A stretch of DNA of 64,000 bases from Haberlea rhodopensis (GCA_907163345.1 CAJQUN010000437.1:1-64000); one strand, 5' to 3'. Counted from the stretch's first letter, positions 47,041 to 59,363 are shown. Numbers and translations: made by a program. The notes: generated by a model not told the origin, from the letters alone.

Positions 47041-47054
47041 CAAAAGGGGGAATT
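47041..47054 (+). other. copia-B2 polypurine tract
   Basis: CAAAAGGGGGAATT directly before the 3' LTR, preceded by TTTTGTCATCAT, a hallmark arrangement in Sirevirus-type elements. Confidence 0.8.
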
Positions 47055-48156
47055 TGTTAGTTCCGGATTTTAAAGATGACAAAACATATCAGACCGGATC
47101 GAGAGAAAAAAGACTGACCAGATCGATCGCTCAAAACAGATCAAGCTGATATGGTATATGGCAAAACAGAACGGATCGATGGAAATCAGCCTGACCAGAT
47201 CGAAGCTTCAGATCGATCTCAACTTCTATCAAATCAGAGCAGTCAAGGCTGAATAAGATTGATTCTTCAGTCCGAATCATTAACGGCTATTTATTGAAGC
47301 ATTTAATGTTGCAATTAATGCTGAAAAAGACCAAGGACTGAAGATTACCATAAAAGGTAAGAAGACAAAGAAGAGCCTACCTGACAGTCGCCGAAAGCAT
47401 GAACCAGAACGGCAAGTACCCTAAAGAAGAAGACTGCAGCTTACTCAGAGTTTAAGCAGAGTCAAGAGTTGCACATTAAGGGAAATAATGTTGTTGGTAC
47501 ATGCAACTATAAAAGGATGCAACAGAAGAGCTCAAGATAGAGTCTGATCAATCGAAAAACGCACAAGAAAGCAAAACAGCACAAGCTTACAAGCTCAGAC
47601 ATTCTCGAGCTGAAAATCTTCATAAGCACAAGTATATTGTAATATTTGATCATTTTAGGATCATTGTGTGCATAGACTAAAGTCTATCTTGTGCATTCTG
47701 TATTGAAATATAGAAGTGAAAAATAATTGTAACTGTCAGACAGAGTGTGTCTGAACAGATCGAGAGACTAGGAGTTTCAGTCTGGTAGTGAGGTAAATCC
47801 AGCTGAATCGGGTTTGTACAACAGGATTGTATAAATTAAAGTCTTCTAGTGGAATCCTTCCTTAATTGGAAGAAGGGGAGACGTAGAAGGATTACACCAC
47901 CTTCGAACTTCCAGAAACATATTCTGTCTTTTATCATTCTGCACTCGTTCTATTATTCAAGACATCAAGCCGTTCTTACTAATCAAAGAACAGACCGTTC
48001 CGCACTAAAATATTCAGTGGTCTGTTCTGCGAAAGAGTTGATTAAGAAACAGATTTCTTTCACTAATCCGAAAGAAATCACAATGGATTAATTTTTAATA
48101 GGAGTGTTCATTCACCCCCCCCCCCCCCCTCAAAAAACTCCGGACCGATCCTAACA
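47055..48156 (+). repeat. copia-B2 3' LTR
   Basis: 1,102 bp, TGTTAG...CCTAACA, followed by aaaac. TATAAAA at 47508-47514; 15 C at 48115-48129. Differs from the 5' LTR at a few percent of positions by eye. Confidence 0.9.
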
Positions 48157-48760
48157 AAAACATCTCAAAAATAATAAATAATGCCCAAAAAGAACAACAT
48201 CCCAAAATTATAAGAAAAAATATTTAAAATATCATGAATTTATTCGCATATATTATAATTTACGAGAAACTAAACATGTTTATATATAATAAACAAGACA
48301 CATTTATTGAATGATATGAATTTTTTGATAAAAACATACATAAAATATTATTTTATAATCATTTCATTAACAATAAATTATATATAATATATTTTGTTCT
48401 AAAAATTTGATTTATAATTTTTTTTAAAAAAATTACAATTTAACCCCTCTAAAAACTCCGGACCGATCCTAACAAAAACATCTCAAAAATAATAAATAAT
48501 GCCCAAAAAGAACAACATCCCAAAATTATAACAAAAAATATTTAAAATATCATGAATTTATTCGCATATATTATAACTTACGAGAAACTAAACATGTTTA
48601 TATATAATAAACAAGACACATTTATTGAATGATATGAATTTTTTGATAAAAACATACATAAAATATTATTTTATAATCATGTCATTAACAATAAATTATA
48701 TATAATATATTTTGTTCTAAAAATTTGATTTATAATTTTTTTTAAAAAAATTACAATTTA
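48128..48760 (+). repeat. Tandem duplication of LTR end plus MITE-2 flank
   Basis: About 320 bp is repeated: 48128-48445 and 48446-48760. The second unit begins with a ~31-bp stub of the copia LTR end (ctctaaaaactccggaccga, then tcctaaca) and repeats the AT-rich MITE sequence that follows. Confidence 0.85.
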
Positions 48761-48961
48761 AAAAAATGAAAGAAAAATGAAGGAACCTACTGATTTAACC
48801 AGTCAACCGGTTCACTGGTTGAACCGATTTTTCACCGGTTTAATCCGGTTCTCACAGGTTATTTAGTAGGGTGGTTTGAAGGGTCAATCGGACCAGACCA
48901 AGCACCGGTTACAGGTTAAACCGGTTGAACCGATCGGTTCGGACTAGTTTTCAACACACTG

Positions 48962-49408
48962 GTTAAGTGTACAAAAAAGTCTGCAAAAAGGTATCAAAAC
49001 TTATCAGCTGAGCTGTTGGAAGAAGCAATCAAGTGAAGTTAAGATAGATGGCCGACCGGTAGAGTTAAATCCAGCATGTCTGGCTTAACGAAAGAAATAA
49101 GTTGTATCCAACTCGACTGATACATATGATGGCCAGCTGAGTAATCCACAAACATAAACAAACACAGAGTAGGAAAGTGATCATCAACAAGATATCAGTT
49201 GAAATATCATCAATCGACTCTCATACCAACAAGGTCAAATAGAAGCTATCCAACAAAAAAGGTCAACTAACAGCTGAGTTACAGATAGCCAACAAAAGTT
49301 AATATAGTCATTGGAAAGTCGGGGAAAGTACAAGGAGAATCAAAAATTGAACATATACTTTCTAACTGACATATTTATGCAACAGACACATCAGTGTCAG
49401 AGGTTAGA
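48962..49408. other. Unassigned sequence between MITE-2 and solo LTR
   Basis: Begins with the gttaagtg target duplication. Moderately A-rich, no ORF of note, no recognised repeat. Confidence 0.5.
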
Positions 49409-52243
49409 TGTGAGGACCCGTTTCTAATCAAGTGTTTAATTATCACACAATGATTATTTATTTGAAAACAGTGGAAGATTATTTTAAAATCCTGCCAAAA
49501 AGTGGCTCTAAAAATTTCGGCATGATCTACGCGCACGAGGGACATACCAGAAAAAATGAAAAGCACAAAATCATAACCCAATGCAGCAAGTAAATACATA
49601 ATAGCTTAGCATGCATCATAGACACCCAGCACATAAGCCGTACTAAAAATATTTACATCATACCATAGCATGCATAATAAGTCTCCAGCACACATTTCAT
49701 ACTCAAAATATTTATATAATACCATCAGCAGTAAGTAAAACACTGAATAATCACAAATAAGCAAGACTGAACTTAAATAAACTCAATTTACATAATTATA
49801 CTATCAAGACACACCCTGGTATACTTAACTATCCAACGACTGGGATAGACAAAAGTAAACAACCTCAAGTAAGACTTCCAGCGTACATTCCCTCTTTGGG
49901 ATCATGGTCACCTGTAATACCTTTCATGCCCACACACAAAGACAACAACAGCCCCTAGGGGGTGAGCCAAAGCCCAATATGAAACTATCAAGTAATTTCA
50001 ACATGTATCTATAAAATGTGATATATGATGTCATGCAATGCAATGCAATGTAATGCGATGCATGGAAGGTACAAATCATCTCGGGATAGCAAAAGTCCGG
50101 AATCCAAGGAATAGATATAAAAAATCTCAAGATACTAGAATATCGGAGTCCAAAGAAAGGTATCATCAATCAAATATCATGCTCGAGCAGGGCGTCGTTG
50201 CTCTTCGCTATGACATCTCTCTCAGTCGAGCCATCGGCGGTCCATCATCCCTCGTGTTTGGGCGACGTCGGCACGCTCGTCGTTACGACATCTCTCAGCT
50301 CACTCTCTCCGCTGAGTCATCGGTGTGCCCATCATCCCCAGACACGCATCACAGATACCAACGAAAAAGATAGGGTATCAACGAAAGAATCGGTAGAATC
50401 AACATGACGTGCTCAATGTCCATGTGTGTTAATGCATCATGCCAATATCATAATCTCATATGATGCAACTCCATATGTCCAACGTGAAAGTCATATATCG
50501 ATGTACATTTATTAAAAAAAGGTGTGTTAACAAAACATTTATTTTCATACATCGATAAATCAACTATGAATGCTCATAATTCAAGTAAAATCACATAGCC
50601 AAGTAATTTCACGTAAGTTCAGCAAATCATGTATCAAATAATACAGATACCTGTCGTATGTTACCGATCGCAACATACATATTATTCCTCATTCTAGAAG
50701 CTGAATATGGTCTTCTTAGTCCGTAGAACTCCCATGCTGTGTATTAATCTATCAAAATCATACAGCACCATCATTTAAATTTACCTACTAATTTCCTTAA
50801 TTCTCAATATAAGAAAATGAGGAGAATGTTTTAGTTTTCGTTTTATATATTGCAAGTAATCGTTATTACTTTCCTTTCATTTCACCGTTCGGCTGTTTAA
50901 TTTTGTTTAGTTGATCTTAACAAATCAATTTAATTGTTTAACTAATTTGAATGTTTTAAACCTCAATCATAATCATAATCGAGAGTGATGCATATGAGCT
51001 TATGTTTTATCTATCAGATCGTTTTTACATCTTAACTAAGAGTCTTTATAAAACTAGTATAAATCTTCCAGTTAAACTTACAGCCTTGAGGACTCATAAA
51101 TCTCATAATTTTTGTACTTCCTAGCAAATAAATCTAGGAATCTCGAGATTGAACAGAAGCTAGCAGAACCAGCTAAATCAAGCCACAATTCGAACAAAAA
51201 ACAAGAGGAAGAATCGAACCAGTTACAAAATGAAAATGAAAACTCATGCAAACTTTCCTAACCTGATTAATTATGCTAGAACATGATTTAAGTGGGTTAA
51301 AATCGATCAATAACAAAATTAAGCATTTTTCATCCCCAAATGATGAAAATTAGTCGGCGAAAAAAGAACATGCATCGGCTAAATCAAACATCCATCGGCT
51401 ACATTGAACAAAACTCCACAAGCAATGCAAGAACTAACATCAACATTTACATTGAAGCCCAAAATTTTGTATTTAGAAGCTGGAAATCGGAACTCACCCT
51501 CGCATGAACAGTAACCACGGCTTGCATGGCTAATTCCGGCTACTCACAATGGCGATAAGGGCGGATATCGGAGGGGAAACATCGGTCATGGTGAGGGGAA
51601 GGTTTTGCACAACAGAATTTGAACAATTCTAAGGTCAGAAAAAGGAAATCAAACAAAAATGTGAAGAACCATAAAAATTTCAATTCATAATTTGCAGGAT
51701 AAATTGATGGGTTTTTGAGACTCTGACCGAGGATTCTTGGTATGGAAACGACCGTTGGTGAGTTGGCTACATGGTGGTGTGTTTGGTTTGCCGGTTGGTG
51801 GTCGGAAGGCGGCGACCGCCCGACTTTAGCGGGAAGAGGTCAGACGCGCGCGGGAGAAGAAGCTGAACTCGATTTCTGTGTGCGTGTGTTTACACATTTT
51901 AGTGCATGAAAAGTGAGCTGAAAGTGCATTTATAATATTGCTTCCACTCCAGTTATGTACATCGGAGTGTCGACGGTGTACTGATATATATTAAATTTGC
52001 AATCAACAATTGGGATTTATACCCATTACTATAACACAAAATTTAATTCTTCATTTTAATAAAAAAAAATTTAAATATTATCGGAGCTTATTTTACCATT
52101 TCAAAAATATATCATGTTCCGATTAAATTGTCAGTTGGCATTCATCTTGTCAATTTCACTTCAAATTAATTAATTCCAGATTCATTATTGATAAATTCTC
52201 AAATTATATTTAATTAACAGTAAACAGGTCTCGGGGCCTTACA
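49409..52243 (-). mobile_element. Probable gypsy solo LTR
   Basis: On the minus strand, TGTAAGGCCCCGAGACCTG...GGGTCCTCACA, flanked by ttaga (49404-49408) and ttata (52244-52248), a 5-bp duplication with one mismatch. The ends resemble those of gypsy-A and gypsy-B LTRs. A CG-rich segment at 50185-50345 has paired units around acatctctc and gcgacg, similar in style to the CCGC/GCGA arrays. No coding sequence. Orientation is inferred from the end sequences. Confidence 0.65.
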
Positions 52244-52248
52244 TTATA

Positions 52249-52579
52249 CATATCGTTACATACTTGAAGATCATGGCAGAGAGTGTGAAAGATCCTTTAA
52301 GAGATTTTCAAAATTCATTGAAGAATATCAAACACCCAAAGTGATTCACACCAAAATGAAGCGTAATAGAATATCATCATGGTATAGAACACTTGATGAA
52401 TACTCTCTCATTTTACTTGTTATTTTGGTTAAAATGATTTTACTTTGTTTTTTCAGTTTTAGAGAATATTAGTTTGGGTACTTTTGATTTTGAAACCAAA
52501 CTCGATCTAATTTCTTTATGCTATTATTTCAAGAATATGAAATATTCAACTCAGTTGGTTGGACTCAACTAGGTGGATT
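52249..52579. other. Short unassigned spacer
   Basis: No gene or recognised repeat. It is the sequence into which gypsy-B was inserted. Confidence 0.5.
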
Positions 52580-52584
52580 GATCA
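52580..52584. repeat. Target-site duplication of gypsy-B, left copy
   Basis: gatca, identical to 60865-60869. Confidence 0.85.
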
Positions 52585-54589
52585 TGTGATATCCTCGAAA
52601 TAATTATGTGCATTTGGGTATTAATTATGTTTATGTGATATTATGGTGTTAATTTATTTACTTAGTCATATGGTGAAAGACTTAGTCATGGTGGGCGTGT
52701 CTGGTAATGTATTTCAGGGTGCATGTGATGTATATTGGGAAATTTGGTGTAGGCATGATTTATTTATGGTAAAGCATATTTTATTGGAGTTTTGGTGCAT
52801 TCTTGAAAAATGCTTTTAAAATATCATGTTGGGGATATTTTATACATCATGCTAATTAATGGGGTACATATTTTAATTAACCCCACTTATACCCCCACTG
52901 CCTCACTCCTCCCACCATTCTTTATCAAACAACTCTCCCAACCCTACCCAAAAACCCCAAACCCGATTTTGGCAAGAAGAAGGGGTGAAAACCTTTGCAA
53001 AAACTTTATTTGTGGGATTCTTGGTAAGATTTGAGGTCCAAAAGGGGTATGGATTCTTCCTTGTTGTTTTTTATGAGGTTTGGTTTTGATTTGAGTTTGT
53101 ATTTTGCGTTTTGAAATGGGTTTGTTTTTGGGTATTTGAAGTTTTGGTTGGGTTTTAAATTTTTGGTGTTGTTGAGATGTATATTGAAGGTTTATGATGT
53201 TTTGATGTTGTTTGTTTGATGGTGTTTGAGTTGGTATGGATTGGGGAAGAAAAAATGGTGATTTTCGGGTTACAGGTATCGGCGATCGATCGCCCATTTT
53301 TGGCGATCGATCGCGCGCAAGCAGTGCGCGGCAGAAGCTTTTGGCGATGGATCGCCAAGTTTGGGCAATCGATCGGTGGTTCTCGCGATCGATCGCGTCA
53401 AACATGGCGATCGATCGCCGAAGACAGAAAATTGTTGGCTCGGGCAGTGTGATCTCGAGATCGATCGGGGCTATGTAGCGATCGATCGCGAGTCACCAAA
53501 AAATTGATATTTTGATTATTTTTGTGGGATTTTTGGTATCGGACTATTATTGGCTTCTAATATTGGTTTGTGTGAATGCGTAGAACCATCCCACTTGGTC
53601 ACACAGTCTAGGAGATAAAGTCCCACGACACACCACATTTTGGTACAAAGGTACGTAGTGAGACGTACGGGCATCAGACGGTAAAACGTATTTTATGTAT
53701 TGGATTATGCATTTTGGTTGCATATATTTGTTGGGCTATGCATTATGGTTGCATACGTACATTGGTTATGCATTTTGGTTGCATACATGAATTCAGTTAT
53801 GCATTATGGTTACATACACTCATTGGATGCATTGGTGCATGTGATTGTAAGTCGAGATTATATTTCAGTGATGAAGAATACTTACCGCCAGTGGCGTAGC
53901 GATGTGAATACTTGCCATTGTCATACCGTAGCGATGAGAGAATATTTTCCGCTAATATGTAGAAGTGAAGAACACATCGCTGTCATATTATAGCGAGGGA
54001 TACTATTGTCGCTGGTATTGTCTAAGCGAGGGGTATTTCAGCTGTCATGTTAACGCGATGGGTATTATGCCACTGATATAATAAGACTTGGAAATTGGAT
54101 ATGGTATTCATGGAATGGATGCATGTCATGACATATATTTTTGGTGTTATAATCTATTGATTATGATTGTGGTACAGGAACAACCAAAGGGAGCATTAAA
54201 TGTATTAAATACATGAAGTGATTCGCATTTACGGTTTATGCATATCTATATTACAATCATATTGTTGTGAATATGGTTTGTTGCATGCTCATGGGTTTGG
54301 TTTTGTTCTTGTAGGTACATTTTGGCAGGAAGGGCTAAGGACGGGTTGATGCGTGAGCTAGTGAGGAGTGCTTTTGGTGATTCTTTTGTTTAGTCTCTAC
54401 TCTAGGAGTAGTGTAAAGCTATATGATTAACATTCATTGTTTGGGAATGTACTTAATCCTTTTGGAATTTTATTTAGGCACTGTAATATTAGTAGCTCGG
54501 GCATCAACACGAAAATTTTTATACTCTGATTATGCATGCTTAGTTCTTATTGTACCTAAATCCACACTTAAGGAACTAGAGTCCTTACA
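52585..54589 (+). repeat. gypsy-B 5' LTR
   Basis: 2,005 bp, TGTGATATCC...GAGTCCTTACA. Includes palindromes at 53280-53490, repeats of atgcatt.tggttgcata (53700-53830) and a CCGC/GCGA array (53870-54080). Confidence 0.9.
53280..53490. repeat. CGATCGATCG palindrome cluster in gypsy-B 5' LTR
   Basis: Five perfect GCGATCGATCGC copies plus near-copies (gcgatggatcgc, gcaatcgatcgg, agatcgatcggg). The 3' LTR of the same element lacks the whole block. Confidence 0.85.
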
Positions 54590-54610
54590 TTAGTGGTATC
54601 AGAGCAGTGG
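54590..54610 (+). other. Primer-binding site of gypsy-B
   Basis: TTAGTGGTATCAGAGCAGTGG immediately after the LTR; identical to that of gypsy-A. Confidence 0.75.
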
Positions 54611-54804
54611 TTAGAGAACCCGGGAATGTATGAAGGGTAGCCTTAGCAACAGGTTGGCTAGGTGGTTACTTATGAGAATGTTTATGCATGTGGTGCATAT
54701 TGGTGTATATAATTGTTATACTAACATGCTTATTGTTATTCATGTTATCTAACGGTGTAACATATGTATTGTACTGGAATTGTTGTTAACCATTGTATTA
54801 CAGC

Positions 54805-55836
54805 ATGGCGGCCATGAATTTGGGGAACCTCAATGAGGAGGTGGGCGATGTAGGAAGTGTCAATGCTAGTATTGCTCAGACGAATCCTTTACCGCCACCG
54901 GCTATGGGCGTGGAACCGATATCACAGTTGTTATTACCTGGGGAGCTAAGTCTGACGCAATTTATGACTTTGCATCCGCCTAGATTTGAGGGGACAGAGA
55001 CATGGGAGGAAGCTGAATAATTGCTAGAAAGAATTGAGCAGATATTTGTGTCCGCACCTTGTGCTAGGATGGCTTGGTTAAGGCTAACAGAACTCCAATT
55101 GGCTAAGAAGTCTTCTATGTGGTGGAAGACGACATTGATGGAGCTGAGGGCTCAGGGCATATTGATAGACTGGACTTTATTCAGAACCCGGTTTCTAAAC
55201 CGGTACTTTTTGCTGCTACTAGGCATATGAAATAGGATGAATTCACGAATCTAAAGCAGGGGAGCATGACCGTCTCTGACTATGCCATGCATTATTCATC
55301 ACTGTTGAGGTATGTCCCTCATATTGCTACTAGTGGGCATGCCAAGATGAGGCATTTCTTGAAGGGAGGCCAGAACTATTTGACCGGGTTATCTCCAACA
55401 ACCCACCTCTTTTGACGATGCTCTTACTAGAGCAGAATTGGCGGAGATAGGAGTCAGTGCTTACACGGACGTTGTACCCCCAGAAGTTCCACCACCGAGG
55501 TCAGTATCTAATAATCTGAAGCAGTGAGGAGAATCATTTAAACCTCGTGGGGCTCCTTCTTCTTCTTCTAGGTTTGGTGGAAGGCGAGTTGATAATCGAA
55601 GGGGTAGTGCGCCTACCAATAGAGGGCAAACTCAAGTAAATAGGAGTGGAGTAGTGAAATGTCACTTCTGTGGAGGACCACATCACATGCATGACTGTAC
55701 GGCTTGTTACAAATGTGGAAAGATGGGCCACATAGCTCAGTTTTGTCAGAAAAGTGATGGTCAGATAGATCTCAGGGAAGGCAGAGGAAGGTTCACTAAT
55801 GGGTCTGTGCAACAGAGGCAACCGGTGGTGCCTTGA
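54805..55836 (+). pseudogene. gag: gypsy-B gag
   Basis: ATG at 54805, MAAMNLGNLNEE. The Retrotrans_gag-like region contains PPRFEGTETWEEAE, then TAA at 55018-55020 where a CAA is expected, and continues WLRLTELQLAKKSSMWW and FRTRFLNRYF. Indels lie near 55205 and 55390, with TGA near 55527. The C-terminal zinc knuckle CYKCGKMGHIAQFC follows CHFCGGPHHMHDC (about 55657-55746). TGA at 55834-55836. Builds the particle and binds RNA in intact relatives. Confidence 0.85.
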
Positions 55837-56239
55837 CAGTTGGGAGGTCAGGCGATGGGGCCACCTCAAAGGCAGATGTATGCTTTGACGAGGGAGCAGA
55901 CTGCGGCGGCTCCAGAGGAAGTTATAGCTGGTACTTGTCATTTATTTACGTACCTCGCTCTTATTTTGATAGATACATGTGCCTCTCATTCCTTTGTGTC
56001 TGAGAATTTCGTGGAGAGACATCTTATGCGCACGTCTCCGTTACCCACGCCTCTTATGGTCTCGACACCCACTGGAAGGAATGTTATTGCTGATCGGTTT
56101 CTTGCCGACTACCTCATTTATTTTGAGGGCAATGAGTTGAAGGCAGATTTGATTGTGTTGGGTATGTTGGACTTCGATTACGCTGTGGGCATCGATATAC
56201 TAAACAAATAGCAGGCAGTGGTGGATTGCCGAAAGAACG
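55837..56239 (+). pseudogene. gypsy-B protease region
   Basis: The retroviral-type aspartic protease shows LILIDTCASHSFVSENF, with the active D at 55972-55974. The expected glycine of DTGASHSF is cysteine (GGT to TGT type change), which should damage the active site. TAG at 56209-56211 replaces the tryptophan normally seen before QAVVDC. Confidence 0.8.
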
Positions 56240-58267
56240 GTGCGATTTCGATCTGATATGGGGATTCAGTGGATTTTCTATGGGGACAGTTCTCGTGCAA
56301 AGATTCCGTTGATATTGGCGGTCAAAATGTCCCTATGGAAGTGGACACACGGGCTATCTAATCTATGTCGTGGACATGGAGGGAAGAATAAAGAGTTAAG
56401 GGTTGAGGATGTACCCGTGGTAGCAGAGTTTGCCGATGTGTTTTCGAAGGAAATTCCACCGACTAGAGAAGTCGAGTTTGGGATTGAATTATTACCGGGG
56501 ACGTCCGCTATTTCTCGTGCCCCTTATAGGATGGCACCTGCGGAGTTAAGGGAATTAAAGGAGCAGTTACTGGAACTCCATGACAAAGGTTATATACTCC
56601 CTAGCGTATCGTCTTGGGGCGCGCCAGTTCTATTTGTTAAGAAGAATGATGGTTCGATGCGTTTGTGTATCGATTACCGACAACTGAATAAGGCAACGGT
56701 GAAGAACAAGTATCCTCTCCCAAGGATTGACGATTTATTTGATCAGTTGCAGGGTATTAAGCTGCATAGCAAGATTGATTTGAGGTCAGGTTACCGTCAG
56801 ATACGGGTCAGGGAGGAGGATGTTCAGAAGACAGCATTCCGGACTCGGTATGGGCACTACGAGTTCTTGGTTATGCCGTTCTGTGTGACAAACGCCCCGA
56901 CTGTCTTTATGAGTTTGATGAACCGGGTGTTCCAACCATATCTTGACCAGTTTGTTATAGTGTTTATTGACGACATACTCATCTACTCTCGGAGTGAGGA
57001 GGAGCAGGTGAGACACTTACGGACAGTGCTCCAGATCCTCGGAGATAATCAGTTGTTTGCAAAGCTCAGCAAGTGCGAATTCTGGTTGAGCAGCGTGGTG
57101 TTTTTAGGGCATGTTATCTCTAGCAGTGGGATATCAATGGATCCCAGGAAGGTGGAGGCAGTAATGGAGTGGTCTTCGCCCACTTCTGTACCCGAGATAC
57201 GGAGCTTTCTCGGTTTGGCCGTATATTATCGACGCTTCCCCGAAGGATTTTCTAAGATTGCTAAGCCATTGACTCAGTTGACTCAAAAGGGAGTACCATT
57301 CTATTGGTCTGAGACTTGTGAGCAAAGCTTCCAAAAATTGAAGCACCGGTTGATAACAGCGCCTGTGTTAGTGATTCCCACGAAAAACAAGAGGTTTGTT
57401 TTATACACTGAAGCATCACTACACGGCTTAGGATGTGTACTGATGCAAGATAAGCATGTAGTAGCTTATGCATCAAGGCAGTTGAAGCCGCATGAGGCTA
57501 GATATCCTGTTCATGATTTGGAGTTGGCGGCTATTATTTTTGCCTTGAGGATTTGGCGGCATTATTTATATGGTACGTCGTTTACCATTTATACGGATCA
57601 CAAGAGCCTGAAGTTCCTGTTTACTCAGGCGGAGTTGAATATGATACATATGAGATTGATGGATTTACTCAAGGACTATGATTGTGAAATAGAGTACCAT
57701 CCTGGGAAAGCAAACTTGACAGCAGACGCCTTGAGTCGAAAGGTGAAGAGTACTGCTGAGGACGCCATGCATTTATCGGCTATGATGACTTCCTATTGTC
57801 ATCTGGGCTATGATTTTGATGTGGATGCATCGCCCGTACGGGTATCGACTTTATTGGCAGAGCCGGACAATTATGATAATATAAGGAGAGCCCAGAAGGC
57901 AGATGATGAGATTCAGAGATGGTCGTCGTTGGTACTTCATGGACAACCATCAAAATTCAGAGTGGCTGAGGATGGTTCTTTGAGGCTCGGTAACCGTTGG
58001 GTAGTCCCAAGTACGCCGGAGTTGCGTAGAGGGATATTACAGCGAGCTCATAACAGCAGGCTTAGTATCCATCCAGGCGGGAGGAAGATGTATAGGGATC
58101 TTTGTGATCAATTTTGGTGGAAGAGGATGAAGCGTGATGTTATCGCTTTTGTCAAGAGATGCTTGATCTGTCAGCAGGTAAAGGCAGAAAGGCAGAGCCC
58201 TGGTGGCGAGCTTAGGAGCTTGGAGATACCGGAATGGAAGTGGGAGCACATATCCATGACTTTGTGA
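56240..58267 (+). pseudogene. pol: gypsy-B pol: RT, RNase H, integrase zinc domain
   Basis: 675 open codons. RT: PYRMAPAELRELKEQL, LCIDYRQLNKATVKNKYPLP, LRSGYRQIRV and the active site FIDDIL (56963-56980). RNase H: LYTEASLHGLGCVLMQ (D replaced by E in the usual TDAS), HDLELAAIIFAL, YTDHKSLKFLF and ADALSRK. Integrase zinc region: HNSRLSIHPGGRKMY (H, H) and CLICQQVKA (C, C). A lost base near 58256 breaks the frame just before the integrase core. MPFCVTNAPTVFMSLMN differs from the usual MPFGLTNAP by G to C. This is the longest intact coding block in the window. Confidence 0.9.
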
Positions 58268-59290
58268 CCCACTTGCCGAGGACTACTTCTGGTTTTGATG
58301 TCATTTGGGTGATTGTGGATAGATTGAACAAAGTGGCACATTTTTCCGTATAGTTTCACGTACTTGAGGATGGCTCGGTTGTATGTCCGGGATATAGTGA
58401 GACCTCACGGGATTCCGGTGTCTATTGTGTCTGAACGAGATCCGCGATTCACATCTCACTTTTGAGGAGGTCTTCAGTCAGCTTTGGGTACTGAAGTAAG
58501 ATTGAGGACGACATATCATCCCCAGACGGACGGTCAAACCGAGCGTACTATACAAATGCTCGAGGACATGCTACGGGCATGTGTGTTGGAGTTTGATACT
58601 TCTTGGCAAGATTCATTGGCCTTAGTAGAGTTCTCATACAACAACAGCTATCAGGCAAGTATTCAGATGGCTCCATTTGAGGCTCTATATGATCGGCGTT
58701 GTAGGTCGCCATTATACTGGGATGATTTGACCAGTAAATCAGTTGGAGGACCCAAATTGATTTGGGAGATGGAGGATAAGATAAAGATTATCCGACAGAA
58801 GATGAAGGCAGCACAGGATAGGCAGACAACCTATACAAATAAACGGCGGAGACCGTTGGAATTCCAATTGGGGAATAAGGTCTTTTTGAAGATCTCACCT
58901 TTCCGAGGTGTTGCGTGGTTTGGTATGCGCTGGAAACTATCTCCGAGGTATGTGGGACCGTTTGAGATCTTACAGCGCATTGGTACATTGGCTTAACGTT
59001 TGGCTTTGCCACCGTCATTGCCGGGTATTCATGACGTGTTCCATGTGTCTATGTTGCAAAAATATGAGCCGGATCCGTCGCATGTGTTGCAGCCTTCTGA
59101 GGTACAATTAGATTCTGATGTGTCTTACGTGGAACGGCCAGTCAGGATTCTGGATAGAGCTGATCGCAGACTTCGGAACAAGGTGATACCGATGGTCAAA
59201 GTTCAGTGGGATCGCAGGGGGTGTCGAGGAGGCCACGTGGGAGACGGAGCGGCATATGCTGCAGCACTACCCGGAACTATTTTTTGGTAT
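58256..59290 (+). pseudogene. gypsy-B integrase core and chromodomain-like tail
   Basis: Frame-shifted continuation of pol. First catalytic D in the shifted segment at about 58260 (DFVTHLPRT), second in SERDPRF (58439-58441), E in GQTERT (58541-58543) inside an open stretch 58484-58996. TAA at 58994-58996 replaces a tyrosine codon before RLALP. The tail then reads IHDVFHVSMLQKYEPDPSHV and YVERPVRILDRADRRLRNKV, the chromodomain-like end that in relatives may guide integration to heterochromatin. One shift near 59215 splits its last part. Confidence 0.85.
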
Positions 59291-59350
59291 GTGATTTATG
59301 TTTAGTTTCGGATTGGTAAGTGCATGAGATTTCGAGGGCGAAATCTTATA

Positions 59351-59363
59351 AGTAGGGGAGTAT
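59351..59363 (+). other. gypsy-B polypurine tract
   Basis: AGTAGGGGAGTAT just before the 3' LTR, preceded by GATTTCGAGGGCGAAATCTT. Confidence 0.8.

Larger units (their letters stand above)
36770..48156 (+). mobile_element. copia-B2, Sirevirus-like element with both LTRs
   Basis: Two LTRs of about 1.1 kb (36770-37875 and 47055-48156), PBS, gag, partial pol, a third env-like ORF and polypurine tract, with aaaac on both sides. A gypsy solo LTR (42444-44528) sits in the third ORF. Same family as copia-A. The lack of integrase and protease (deletion at 39597) and several frameshifts make it non-autonomous. Confidence 0.9.
30486..48961. mobile_element. hAT-type MITE-2, split by copia-B
   Basis: Left end cagtgctttcaaaatcgg and right end (reverse complement) cagtgtgttgaaaactag, with a perfect 8-bp duplication gttaagtg outside. 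Subterminal accggtt-type motifs fill 48790-48950 and relatives occur at 30500-30590. Without the copia insertion and later duplications the element is about 0.8 kb. It does not encode a protein. Because of the 6-kb duplication, its left 289 bp also occur at 36481-36769. Confidence 0.8.

Noticed and set aside
52944..53405. 153-codon minus ORF over the gypsy-B LTR
   Set aside because: It lies over LTR leader and palindromes and is broken by the deletion in the 3' LTR copy (59815-60084).
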